In this document: piece after piece, positions 1 to 7,330 of the stretch
How positions within the stretch are numbered: the stretch's first letter is position 1
Layout: the number at the start of each line of letters is the position of its first letter
DNA from: Bacillota bacterium
GTDB lineage: Bacteria > Bacillota > Clostridia > Christensenellales > Aristaeellaceae
NCBI GenBank assembly: GCA_023415715.1
Contig: JAEZJP010000336.1
Location: 1-31,943, forward strand
Length of the DNA: 31,943 nt
Direction of reading: 5' to 3'
Program-made: the position numbers and the translations under genes
Notes under the pieces: model-generated
Seen by the model: the letters and a program-made list of their open reading frames with translations, nothing else
What the model was told of the DNA's origin: nothing
Database searches by the model: none

Positions 1-1133
1 ATTTGGACAATGCTGCCACCAGTTTTCCCAAGCCGCCGCAGGTGGTCCGGGCCATGGCGGGAACGCTGAACCGCATCGGCGGAAATCCCGGCCGGGCGGG
101 GCACCGCATCTCGCTGGCCGGCGGGCGAGTGCTTCGAGCCTGCCGCGACCATCTGGCGGAAATGTTCCGCATGGAAAAGCCTGAACATGTGATTTTCACC
201 AACAACTGCACAGACAGCCTGAATCTGGCCATCCGGGGCAGCCTCTACCAGGGCGACGAGGTCATTGTGAGCCACAGCGAGCACAACGCTGTGATGCGGG
301 TGCTGTCAGGCTACGAGCGGCAGGGGATGATCTCGATCAAGGTACTGATGCCGGGTCAGGATGGACTGCTGCAACCCCATCAGCTGCAGAGCATGATCGG
401 GCCCAGAACGGCGCTGGTGGTACTGAACCATGCCTCCAACGTAACCGGCGTGGTGCAGCCGGTAGGCCGCATGGGGGTCGTCTGCCGGGAAAGCGGTATC
501 CCCTGCCTGGTGGACGCTGCGCAGACGGCGGGCATACTGGATGTAAGCCCCAAGGCGCTTAACGCTGACATGGTGGCCATGGCCGGGCACAAGGGATTGT
601 TGGGCCCCCATGGCACAGGCGTGCTGCTGCTGGGCCAGGGGATGATGCCAAGGCCCTTCAGGGAAGGGGGAACGGGCTCACGGTCTGAAAGCATGATTCA
701 GCCGGAGGACCTGCCCGACAGGTATGAGAGCGGCACCATGAATCTGCCTGGAATCGCGGGACTGCTGGCAGGCGCGCGCTTTGCGGCCAAGCACATGTGG
801 GAGATCCGGGAATATGAAGAGCATTTGGCTCAAAGGCTTCGTGACAACTTAAGGGATATTGAAAATGTGACCGTCTATGGCGACGAAAACGCCCCGCGGG
901 TAGGCGTTGTAAGCTTCAACGTGAGGGGCATGGAAAGCGGCGAAGTGGCGGACGGCCTGGACAGGGCAGGGTTTGCGCTTCGTGGCGGGCTGCACTGCGC
1001 CCCCAGCATACACGGGTGGCTTGGCACCATGGATACGGGCGCCGTGCGTGCCAGCGTGGGCATCTATAATACGGAACAGCATGTGGATGACTTGACGGCG
1101 GCGGTGGCTAAGATCGCAAGAGGCAAATATTAA
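1..1133 (+). CDS. Cysteine desulfurase-like class V aminotransferase (5' partial)
   Basis: PLP-dependent fold-type I enzyme of the class V aminotransferase / cysteine desulfurase family, which removes sulfur (or selenium) from cysteine. The reading frame is open at the left edge. The first visible residues, LDNAATSFPKP, match the usual second to tenth positions of the family, so only a few N-terminal residues are missing and the TTG at position 3 is an internal Leu, not the start. The PLP lysine lies in AGHKGLLGPHG (about residue 199 as read). The probable catalytic cysteine lies in GGLHCAPSIH (about residue 332). With about 376 codons it is full family length. It resembles the EF2568-type subfamily, whose physiological acceptor is not well defined. 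It converges on the next gene, and the two stop codons overlap by four bases. Confident family call; the specific substrate is unknown. Confidence 0.88.
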   Translation, partial: LDNAATSFPKPPQVVRAMAGTLNRIGGNPGRAGHRISLAGGRVLRACRDHLAEMFRMEKPEHVIFTNNCTDSLNLAIRGSLYQGDEVIVSHSEHNAVMRVLSGYERQGMISIKVLMPGQDGLLQPHQLQSMIGPRTALVVLNHASNVTGVVQPVGRMGVVCRESGIPCLVDAAQTAGILDVSPKALNADMVAMAGHKGLLGPHGTGVLLLGQGMMPRPFREGGTGSRSESMIQPEDLPDRYESGTMNLPGIAGLLAGARFAAKHMWEIREYEEHLAQRLRDNLRDIENVTVYGDENAPRVGVVSFNVRGMESGEVADGLDRAGFALRGGLHCAPSIHGWLGTMDTGAVRASVGIYNTEQHVDDLTAAVAKIARGKY

Positions 1134-1960
1134 ATGGCATCCTCTTTGGCGTGGCGGATTCTGGACAAAAGAGCGAGGCACAGGCATAGCACGCCGGGGA
1201 CAGGATAATAGGGAAGCCGGGTAATGAAGTACAGCAAAAGAAGGCCCATGCCGTATAAGAAATACCGCCGGGAACGGTGTGGGGCCAGAATGTGGTTCAG
1301 CCATATATTGATGCCAACATGATGCTTTTTTCGTTCGCCCAGGGCCACCAGCTGTTCATCCGTGACCGGGGAAGCGGCACCCGCCAACCGTATCAGCCGC
1401 TCTTTTCCAACCACCTTGACAGGGGGAACTGCCTGCCCCAATTGTGTCTGGGCTGCGCTGCCAAGCTGCGAAGCGGTGCACAGCACGCATCTTGCAGCAT
1501 TGTTGTTAAGGCATGCCCTTTGCGCCTCAATGATGTCATGGGCGCTGACGGGCACAGATTGATGGCGGTTCAGGCAGCGGACAAGCACCAGGTCCCCGTT
1601 AAGCCGGCACAGCACGCCATCCTCCGTAATGCGCTCCAGCCTTAGCGGATATGCCAGGGTAAGCCACAGGGAGGCCTGGAAATGTGCCTGCCGGGGCGGG
1701 GCAAGGGGCAAGGCATCCAGCGCCATCTCCCCGCCGATTCGTTCGCGCAGCGCCTTTTCCCGCCGGGCTACGGTCCTTCTTTTGCCGAGCCGGATGGCAA
1801 GGCATACCAGCATAAAAAAGGCAATTCCGGCAAAAAGGGCCGCCAGGGTAACGCCCCATAAGAACACAAACCAAAGAACACAGCACAGGAGTATAAGCAG
1901 GCGAAGGCCCAGGGAATCCAATGCCCCGCCAAGACGAGTCTTTTCAAGATATTGCTGCAT
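1130..1960 (-). CDS. Membrane protein with degenerate Mrr/restriction-endonuclease-like domain
   Basis: Protein of 276 aa. The chosen ATG (1960) has an AAAGGAG site 8 nt upstream; an in-frame ATG further upstream lacks one. Two hydrophobic segments lie near residues 20-58 and two more in the last 45 residues, so the central part (about 95-210) is probably cytoplasmic. That part reads like an Mrr_cat/DUF2034-type fold: a strand ending GDLVLVRCLNR, a helix, then RCVLCTASQLGSAAQTQL and a final KVVGKERLIRLAG. The same order occurs in Mrr domains, where the second strand carries QxK. Here the QxK position reads VRCLNR, so the nuclease site appears lost. Role unknown; a membrane-tethered, non-catalytic nuclease-fold protein is the inference. 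The convergent stop overlaps the upstream gene's stop. Confidence 0.6.
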   Translation of the reverse strand: MQQYLEKTRLGGALDSLGLRLLILLCCVLWFVFLWGVTLAALFAGIAFFMLVCLAIRLGKRRTVARREKALRERIGGEMALDALPLAPPRQAHFQASLWLTLAYPLRLERITEDGVLCRLNGDLVLVRCLNRHQSVPVSAHDIIEAQRACLNNNAARCVLCTASQLGSAAQTQLGQAVPPVKVVGKERLIRLAGAASPVTDEQLVALGERKKHHVGINIWLNHILAPHRSRRYFLYGMGLLLLYFITRLPYYPVPGVLCLCLALLSRIRHAKEDAI

Positions 1961-2037
1961 GGGACAAGCTCCTTTCAAGGTGATATAACGCGGCAATGTT
2001 TATGAAACTTAGTAAGGTATTATTTGATATTGGGATT

Positions 2038-2087
2038 CCAAAGGGACGTGTTCCTTTGGCAGGAGTGCAGAGGACGGAGTCCTCTGC
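2038..2087. other. Two consecutive hairpins in the intergenic region upstream of nadD
   Basis: Two perfect inverted repeats sit in the roughly 200-bp divergent region. CCAAAGG/CCTTTGG (2038-2044 and 2053-2059) has an 8-nt loop. GCAGAGGAC/GTCCTCTGC (2067-2075 and 2079-2087) has a 3-nt loop and is followed by TTATTTT. The second resembles an intrinsic terminator reading toward nadD. A TATAAT at 2131-2136 follows but has no good -35. Whether these are leader structures or a terminator is not resolvable by eye. Confidence 0.45.
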
Positions 2088-2158
2088 TTATTTTCTCCCG
2101 GCGGCCCTTTTCCATCCGGCTTCCATAGGGTATAATGAAATGGAAAGGGGGCGCTTGG

Positions 2159-3355
2159 TTGAAACCGGAACGGATTGGTCTGATGGGAGGATCTTTCAAC
2201 CCCATCCATTTGGCGCATGTGAAAGTGGCAAAGAAGGCCATGGAGGAAGCGCTGCTTAACAAAGTGCTGTTTTTGCCCACAGGCAATCCTCCTCACAAAA
2301 GGGAAGGCCTGGCGAAGGCTTCGCAGCGGCTTGATATGGTGAAGCTGGCGCTTGCGCAGGAGCCGGGCTTTTTCCCTTCAGATATAGAATTGAACAGAAC
2401 CGGCACAGTTTATACGGTGGATACATTAATATTGCTCTTAAAGCAAATGCCGCAGGCGGAATTTTATTATATTATAGGTGAGGATACGCTATACGATCTT
2501 GTCAACTGGAGGGATCCGGAAAAGGTATTTCAAATGTGCCGGTTCCTGGTATGCCCAAGGCTTGGTATAGAAGAAACAGTATCCCCGCAGGTTATGCGGG
2601 AGGAATTGATAAGGCGGGGTGCGCGTTTCATGTTTCTGAAAGAGGCGGTGGGGGATATGTCCTCCACGGCTCTACGGGTGCGTCTTGCATCGGGGCAGGA
2701 ACCGGAGGGGCTTCATCCTGCGGTGATGGAATACATCCGGGTGATGGGTCTGTATGGAACAAGAGAAAGCCCGCCCGGTTTTGCAGCTTTCATGGACAGG
2801 CTGATGAGTTCCATGAACATAAAGCGTTTCGCCCATACACTGTGCGTGGCCTACGCGGCCCGGCATTTGGCTAAAGTACACGGTGAGGATGAGGAAAAGG
2901 CCGCTATGGCGGGGCTTCTTCACGATTGCGCAAAGGGGATGGACCTACATTCCATGCAGGCGTATGTCAGGGAGCACAGGATGAAGGTGGATGAATCCAT
3001 CTTAAGTTCAGGCGCGTTGCTGCACTCGGTAGTTGGCGCGCATATGGCCCGGAATGTATATGGCGTTTCGCAGGAGCAGGTACTGTCCGCCATCGCATGC
3101 CATACGCTGGGGAAAGTGCCTATGACACGGTTGGAAATGATTGTATATCTGGCGGATAAGATTGAGCCGGACCGGGAAGACTATCCTGGGCTTTCTGAGA
3201 TACGCAGCCTGTCGGAAACAAACCTTATGGGCGCAGTTTTGATGTCACTTGAAAGTACGACAAGCTATGTAAAGGATCGTGGGAAGGCGCTGCACCCCGC
3301 CACTATCCAAACCATAAACTGGTTGATGGAAACACAAAAAAGCATGAGTGAATGA
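2159..3355 (+). CDS. nadD: Nicotinate-nucleotide adenylyltransferase fused to YqeK-type HD hydrolase
   Basis: A single 398-aa frame joins two proteins that are usually separate neighbours in Firmicutes. Residues 1 to about 195 are NadD, which makes deamido-NAD from nicotinate mononucleotide and ATP: GGSFNPIHLAH holds the nucleotidyltransferase HxGH-like site, TGNPPHK follows, and SSTALR is the C-terminal ATP-binding motif. Residues from about 205 to the end are a YqeK-like HD domain; YqeK family members hydrolyse Ap4A symmetrically. Its metal ligands are visible: RFAH, LLHDCAKGM, LLHS, ACH and LADKIEP. The TTG at 2159 is preferred as start because AAAGGGGG (2144-2151) sits 7 nt upstream; the ATG at 2135 has no site. 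rsfS follows 18 nt downstream, the conserved nadD-yqeK-rsfS order. The fused state is unusual; no stop or frameshift lies between the domains. Confidence 0.92.
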   Translation: MKPERIGLMGGSFNPIHLAHVKVAKKAMEEALLNKVLFLPTGNPPHKREGLAKASQRLDMVKLALAQEPGFFPSDIELNRTGTVYTVDTLILLLKQMPQAEFYYIIGEDTLYDLVNWRDPEKVFQMCRFLVCPRLGIEETVSPQVMREELIRRGARFMFLKEAVGDMSSTALRVRLASGQEPEGLHPAVMEYIRVMGLYGTRESPPGFAAFMDRLMSSMNIKRFAHTLCVAYAARHLAKVHGEDEEKAAMAGLLHDCAKGMDLHSMQAYVREHRMKVDESILSSGALLHSVVGAHMARNVYGVSQEQVLSAIACHTLGKVPMTRLEMIVYLADKIEPDREDYPGLSEIRSLSETNLMGAVLMSLESTTSYVKDRGKALHPATIQTINWLMETQKSMSE

Positions 3356-3373
3356 CACCAAGGAGGAGACCGC

Positions 3374-3736
3374 ATGACGGAAGGGACGCTGGCCCTGAAG
3401 ATCGCAAACATCCTGTATGACAAAAAGGCACAAAACATTGTGGTGCTGGAGGTTGGGCATTTAACCATTCTTGCCGACTATCTTGTGATCGCCACGGGGC
3501 GATCCGCCATACAGGTGAAATCGTTGGCGGAAGAAGTGGATGACCGCCTGGCGGAAATGGGTACGAGTTTACGCCGGAAGGAAGGCCAAAACGAAGGCCG
3601 TTGGATCGTGATGGACTACTCTTCGGTGATGGTGCACATTTTCCATCAGGAGGAGAGAGTATTCTACAACCTGGAGCGGTTGTGGGATGACGGCCACAAC
3701 CGTATGATTCTGCCCTTTCATGAGGAAAATGCCTAA
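3374..3736 (+). CDS. rsfS: Ribosomal silencing factor RsfS
   Basis: Protein of 120 aa, the normal length for the RsfS/Iojap (DUF143) family, which binds ribosomal protein uL14 and blocks subunit joining under nutrient stress. Recognisable pieces are the N-terminal helix ending LYDKKAQNIVVLEV, then LADYLVIATGRSAIQVKSLA, the central WIVMDYSSVMVHIF, and FYNLERLWDD near the end. AAGGAGGAG lies just upstream of the ATG. It follows nadD-yqeK by 18 nt and is probably cotranscribed with it, as in many Firmicutes. Confidence 0.95.
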   Translation: MTEGTLALKIANILYDKKAQNIVVLEVGHLTILADYLVIATGRSAIQVKSLAEEVDDRLAEMGTSLRRKEGQNEGRWIVMDYSSVMVHIFHQEERVFYNLERLWDDGHNRMILPFHEENA

Positions 3737-3746
3737 AAAGCATCTG

Positions 3747-3775
3747 TTTACATCGCTTGGAAATTGTGGTAAAAT
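3747..3775 (+). promoter_or_regulatory. Sigma-A-type promoter for the ComFB-family gene
   Basis: TTTACA (3747-3752), a 17-bp spacer and TAAAAT (3770-3775), the latter preceded by TGG so it also forms an extended -10. It lies just after rsfS and would give a 5' UTR of about 120 nt before the gene at 3904. I recognise no riboswitch in that leader. Confidence 0.6.
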
Positions 3776-3903
3776 TAACAGGATGGAAAAATAACGGAAA
3801 TTTGCCATGCATTTTCTTTAATACGTAAGAAGAGTTCCTTCTCTGCCTTCATGCGGCGGGCGCATGATGGGTACCGTGCCAGGAGCCGGAAAAGGAGTAA
3901 TGC

Positions 3904-4197
3904 ATGATGGAAACCCGGATCATGCCCAAAAATCTCATGGAAGAACTGGTGGACAGCAGATTGGATGAATACATGCGAAGCGAAGCTGTCTGCCAGTGTG
4001 AACGGTGCCGTGCTGACGTGATGGCACTGGCGCTGAACAACATGCAACCAAAGTATGTCGTCAGTGTAAGCGGAGAAGTGTATTCGCGCTATGATGCCGT
4101 AAAGTCGCAATTTCAGGCTGACGTCATCACAACCATTCTTTGCGCCATTGCCGTCATCAACAAACGGCCCCGCCACGATGGGGAGCAGAGGGCTTAA
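3904..4197 (+). CDS. ComFB family protein (late competence / cyclic dinucleotide-binding family)
   Basis: Small protein of 97 aa. The core NLMEELVDSRLDEYM, then CQCERCRADVMALALNNMQPKYVVS and GEVYSR, matches the ComFB family (PF10719), including the CxCxxC cluster before DV.ALALN. ComFB was named from the Bacillus comF operon; cyanobacterial members have been described as cyclic dinucleotide receptors. No competence genes are nearby. GGAG lies 5 nt before the first of two adjacent ATG codons. The gene is monocistronic, between its own promoter and a terminator. Confidence 0.85.
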   Translation: MMETRIMPKNLMEELVDSRLDEYMRSEAVCQCERCRADVMALALNNMQPKYVVSVSGEVYSRYDAVKSQFQADVITTILCAIAVINKRPRHDGEQRA

Positions 4198-4291
4198 GCA
4201 TCCCATTAAGGCCATACAGTATGGCTGCAGGACATGAGGAAATCTTTCAATCATTTTTGTAGCATAGCGTAGCATTCTTTTTGACTGATTG

Positions 4292-4327
4292 AAGCCCCTC
4301 TTTTGTGTGACAAAAGAGGGGCTTTTT
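4292..4327. terminator. Bidirectional intrinsic terminator
   Basis: A perfect 14-bp stem (4292-4305 with 4311-4324; core CCCCTCTTTTG / CAAAAGAGGGG) with a 5-nt loop. It is flanked by A and T runs, so it can serve both the ComFB-family gene and the converging MerR gene. Confidence 0.93.
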
Positions 4328-4339
4328 CTGGCAAAAGTA

Positions 4340-5257
4340 TTATTTACGTTTCACAGGTTCCAGCAAGTGGAGGAAGTAGTCATGACCGCTGCCCTCGGGG
4401 GCGTCATTGCGTATGAACTCCTCAAAGCACAGCCGGGAACGGTCGGGAGTGTATTCTTCATGATCCGTAAGGTACTGCATGAGCTTTTTCCAAGAGCCGC
4501 CGATATCGTCACTGCTTTCAAAAGTGGCGTACAGACCGCCGGGTACGCCCATTTCCTTGAGCGGGGCGTGCACGGCAATGCCATCAGGGATAGATGCCAG
4601 CACGCCGTAGCCATAGGGTATTCCTTCACCGCTGGGCATGGGAGGCATATCACCGCCGAAGATCCGGGCGGTACCCATCAGGTTTTGTTCTTTCAGCCAG
4701 CCTGTAACGGTGTTCAGCGCTTCGTCCTCCGGGGAGACGCTGACGGCGATATGATATGCGGCCCTCATGGCGGGTAACGTAATGAAACGAACGTGAAGGT
4801 TTGCCGTATTTGTATCCATCATGGGCTGATCCTCCTTCTTTTGATCCCCGTCTCCCAAGGCGGGCATGGTGGAAAGAATCTGCTCCAGATTCGCCTCACT
4901 GAGGCGTGTGTTTTTTAGTTTGTGGAGGTTTGCCAAAAGCGCTTTCAGGCATATTTGCGAGGATTCATTCTGACGTTTCTGATCAGCCAATACATGAAGA
5001 TACTGACGGACGACGGTGCAAAGCGTTTCACAGGTACCGCTGTCCAGAATCTTTTTGATATCCTTGAGAGCGATATCATAGCTTCTGAGCAGCGCTGTGA
5101 GCCTTATACAAAACACGCTGTGGCTGTCGTAGCTGCGCCAGCCTGATGCGGGGTCCCGGTCGCTTTTGATGAGGCCTTCCGATTCCCAGTGCCGGAGTGT
5201 GCGGCTCGAAAGCCCCAATAGTTCCGACAGCTTCTGTATGGCAATGTGCTGGTCCAT
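4340..5257 (-). CDS. MerR family regulator with GyrI/BmrR-like effector domain
   Basis: Protein of 305 aa. Residues 1-70 form a MerR winged helix (HIAIQKLSELLGLSSRTLRH, then GWRSYDS and IRLTALLRS), followed by a coiled dimerisation helix to about 125. From about 150 to the end is a GyrI-like/AraC effector-binding domain (VRFITLPAMRAAYHIAVS, GYGVLASIPDG, GGLYATFESS, CFEEFIRND), the fold that binds hydrophobic drugs in BmrR-type sensors. The ATG at 5257 has GGGAGG 5 nt upstream; an in-frame ATG further up lacks a site. The promoter has a 19-bp spacer filled by a perfect dyad, as expected for MerR-type autoregulation. It is divergent from a leader-controlled ABC exporter, the likely target or partner. 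The ligand is unknown. Confidence 0.9.
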   Translation of the reverse strand: MDQHIAIQKLSELLGLSSRTLRHWESEGLIKSDRDPASGWRSYDSHSVFCIRLTALLRSYDIALKDIKKILDSGTCETLCTVVRQYLHVLADQKRQNESSQICLKALLANLHKLKNTRLSEANLEQILSTMPALGDGDQKKEDQPMMDTNTANLHVRFITLPAMRAAYHIAVSVSPEDEALNTVTGWLKEQNLMGTARIFGGDMPPMPSGEGIPYGYGVLASIPDGIAVHAPLKEMGVPGGLYATFESSDDIGGSWKKLMQYLTDHEEYTPDRSRLCFEEFIRNDAPEGSGHDYFLHLLEPVKRK

Positions 5258-5296
5258 GGCGTCCTCCCATAGTGTTCCTTGAGATATCTCGGACAC

Positions 5297-5327
5297 ATTG
5301 TACCATTGACGCCGCGTCAATTTGCAA
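5297..5327 (-). promoter_or_regulatory. MerR-type promoter with 19-bp spacer and dyad operator
   Basis: Read on the minus strand: TTGCAA (5322-5327), exactly 19 bp, then TACAAT (5297-5302). Inside the spacer lies the 17-bp perfect dyad ATTGACGC-C-GCGTCAAT (5305-5321). An overlong 19-20-bp spacer holding a dyad is the hallmark of promoters that MerR proteins activate by DNA distortion. It reads into the MerR gene itself, which implies autoregulation. Confidence 0.82.
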
Positions 5328-5367
5328 TAGCCTTTTGGAAATTATTTTAAGATGTTACCATTTTTGC

Positions 5368-5396
5368 TTGACAGTTTTTTCTTGCGATGCTATAGT
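5368..5396 (+). promoter_or_regulatory. Consensus sigma-A promoter for leader ORF and ABC exporter
   Basis: TTGACA (5368-5373), a 17-bp spacer and TATAGT (5391-5396). It lies about 40 bp from the divergent MerR promoter and drives the 52-codon leader ORF that begins 36 nt further on. Confidence 0.88.
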
Positions 5397-5431
5397 ATCC
5401 ACTGGAAAACAGCTATAAGGAGGTGAAGCGC

Positions 5432-5590
5432 ATGAACCGTAAAGAGGCCATGAAGGATTCCGGCATATGGCAGAATATCGGGGAAGTGGCAGTTCAAACA
5501 GGTAATCTGGCTCTGCCCGTGCATTCGTATGCCCTTTTGCGGCGAAACTTGCGCTTCCCTGACTATGCTTTGAATGCATTCCTCCTATAA
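5432..5590 (+). CDS. 52-aa leader ORF upstream of ABC exporter
   Basis: Short ORF with a perfect AAGGAGGT (5418-5425) 6 nt before ATG, directly downstream of a consensus promoter, ending 25 nt before a strong terminator. The peptide starts MNRKEAMKDSGIWQ and ends with RRNLRFPDYALNAFLL, with no obvious signal peptide or known domain. This layout (promoter, short ORF, terminator, exporter genes) is that of a translation-controlled attenuator. The LRFP segment recalls the RLRFP of the ErmD leader, where macrolides stall ribosomes. Codons 5552-5559 can pair, with one bulge, to 5619-5625 in the terminator's 5' arm. The leader role is inferred; a small functional protein is the alternative. Confidence 0.7.
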   Translation: MNRKEAMKDSGIWQNIGEVAVQTGNLALPVHSYALLRRNLRFPDYALNAFLL

Positions 5591-5615
5591 ACGGGGAATG
5601 TTGAGATGCCTATGT

Positions 5616-5648
5616 ACCGGGAGCGGCAATTGCCGCCCCCGGTTTTTT
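5616..5648 (+). terminator. Attenuator-type terminator before ABC exporter genes
   Basis: ACCGGG-A-GCGGC, loop AATT, GCCGC-C-CCCGGT with one internal mismatch, then a run of six T. It stands between the leader ORF and the first permease gene, with no second promoter evident before 5683. Expression of the exporter should therefore require read-through. Confidence 0.9.
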
Positions 5649-5682
5649 GTAACCCTTTATATCTTTGAAAGGAATGTTTACC

Positions 5683-6495
5683 ATGCATAAGACGGAAAAA
5701 TGTTCCTGGTGGAATGGATTTCGCGCCGTAGCCGGGCTGTCCGCCCGGCAGGTGCTCGATGGGAACCTTTTTCAGGTATTAGGCGAATATGTGGCACGCT
5801 TCATGCAGTTTCTGTTGCTGACGCTGATCTGGCGCTCCCTTGCTAAAGGCGGGGCGGATCTTGGCAGCATGAACCTTGACCAATTGCTGACCTATTCGCT
5901 GATGGCTTCGGTTTTACGCCAGCAGTTGGAGATTCTTACCCCTGCCACCTCCGCGCTGTGGGAGGGTTCCATCATCGGCAGGTACACGCGGCCCATGCCT
6001 GTGCTTCAAAGCTTGTCAGCGGAAACTATTGGCCGCTGGTGGGTGCCTGTGTTTTTCATGTACAGCCTGCCCGTGTGGCTTCTTTCGCCCCTGATGGGCA
6101 TCCATCCGCTGCCCTATAGTCCGTTTTACGGATTACTGGCCCTTGTAAGCCTTGCGCTGAGCGCATCCCTGGGGTTTGCGCTGGACTTTCTTTTTGCTTC
6201 CCTGGCCATGCGAATGAAGAATGGCTGCTGGGCGGTGACCCGTGTGCGGGAAGCGTTGTTTGAGCTTTTGTCCGGTGCTTTGATTCCCTTTTCCCTGATG
6301 CCCTTGCCCATTGCTAAAATACTTCAGTTATTGCCTATGGGCTCCATTGCCCACGCGCCGCTGACATTGTATGTGGGTCAGGGTGACCCGGTGGCGCTGA
6401 TAGCTTTGCAGGCGGGCTGGAATGTGGTTTTGTGGCCTCTGGCAAGGTATGTATTCAAGAAAAGCGAGGAAAGGATGATTTCCTATGGCGGATAA
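5683..6495 (+). CDS. ABC-2 type exporter permease (PF06182-like), subunit 1
   Basis: Integral membrane protein of 270 aa with about six hydrophobic segments, of the ABC2_membrane_6/COG4587-type families found as pairs with a COG4586-type ATPase. Features are an N-terminal RAVAGLSARQVLDG stretch, a first membrane span near residue 40, a conserved-looking GRYTRPMPV loop, and a last span followed by ARYVFKKSEER. The start is the ATG at 5683, with AAAGGA 9 nt upstream. It overlaps the second permease by 11 nt, which implies translational coupling. Substrate unknown; the position next to a MerR/GyrI regulator suggests a drug or lipophilic compound. Confidence 0.85.
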   Translation: MHKTEKCSWWNGFRAVAGLSARQVLDGNLFQVLGEYVARFMQFLLLTLIWRSLAKGGADLGSMNLDQLLTYSLMASVLRQQLEILTPATSALWEGSIIGRYTRPMPVLQSLSAETIGRWWVPVFFMYSLPVWLLSPLMGIHPLPYSPFYGLLALVSLALSASLGFALDFLFASLAMRMKNGCWAVTRVREALFELLSGALIPFSLMPLPIAKILQLLPMGSIAHAPLTLYVGQGDPVALIALQAGWNVVLWPLARYVFKKSEERMISYGG

Positions 6496-7330
6496 AGTGA
6501 AAATGCTTCTTCGCCTGTATAAAACCTACGGCAAAATGGATCTGATGTGGTTTCTGCGGGATACGAAATACTGCCTTCTGCAGATCTTTACGGATATTGT
6601 CAGCACCGGGGCGGCCATGGCCGGGATATTCGTGCTGGCTAGGCGGTTTGGCGGCATCGGCGGCATGACGCAGGATCAGCTTCTTTTCATGCTGGGGTAT
6701 GCCATGCTGGGCGACGGCATATTTTCGCTGTTCTTTATCGGGTACAATGCGGGGCAGATCAGCCGCACCATCGGCCGGGGACAATTGGACCACAATATGA
6801 TCCAGCCGGTTCCCTTGTGGATGCAGCTTATGACTGGCGGCTTTTCTCCCGTGTCCGGTTCCAGCATCCTGATTTGCGGGATAATCCTTACAGTGTATGC
6901 CGCCGGCCGGCTTGGGATCGCCATCACGCTTGGCTGGGTGCTTGTTTTGATATTGAGCATACTTGCCTCCGTAGTAATTTTCCTGGCTTGCGTGTACCTC
7001 ATTTCCTGCATTGCCTTCTGGGCGCCGGTAGCGGCGGAAGAATCGGCCTCGCTGATCCATGGGCTGTTCGGATCGCTTAAGCGGTATCCCCTGGGGGGAA
7101 TGGCCATAGGGTGGCAGGCGGTTTTCTGCTCCCTCATACCAGTGGGGCTGGCCGGTTGGTTTCCCAGCCTGTGGCTGATGGGTGATGGTACCCCGGCGCC
7201 CTTTTTCCCGGTATTGACTTTTGTAATGGCACTGCTCTTTGGACTATTGGCCGTAAGGCTGTTTCGGAAAGGAATGAAGCATTATGCAACATGCGGATCA
7301 CCAAGATATTCCGGCTTTGGACATCGTTAA
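6485..7330 (+). CDS. ABC-2 type exporter permease, subunit 2
   Basis: Integral membrane protein of 281 aa with about six spans, the second permease of a heterodimeric ABC-2 exporter. It has family-like features: GRGQLDHNMIQPVP after the first two spans, corresponding to GRYTRPMPV in its partner, and a terminal AVRLFRKGMKHY. AAAGGA lies 9 nt before the ATG, inside the preceding gene. Its last 47 bases overlap the ATPase gene, an unusually long overlap. The last dozen residues, encoded only in the overlap, are probably not conserved. Confidence 0.85.
   Translation: MADKVKMLLRLYKTYGKMDLMWFLRDTKYCLLQIFTDIVSTGAAMAGIFVLARRFGGIGGMTQDQLLFMLGYAMLGDGIFSLFFIGYNAGQISRTIGRGQLDHNMIQPVPLWMQLMTGGFSPVSGSSILICGIILTVYAAGRLGIAITLGWVLVLILSILASVVIFLACVYLISCIAFWAPVAAEESASLIHGLFGSLKRYPLGGMAIGWQAVFCSLIPVGLAGWFPSLWLMGDGTPAPFFPVLTFVMALLFGLLAVRLFRKGMKHYATCGSPRYSGFGHR

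Noticed and set aside
2135..2158. Upstream ATG for nadD
   Set aside because: No ribosome site lies before it and it overlaps a TATAAT. The TTG at 2159 has AAAGGGGG at proper spacing and gives a normal NadD N-terminus.
4289..4777. Plus-strand 162-aa ORF beginning at the terminator
   Set aside because: It is the antisense shadow of the MerR effector domain and begins inside a terminator stem.
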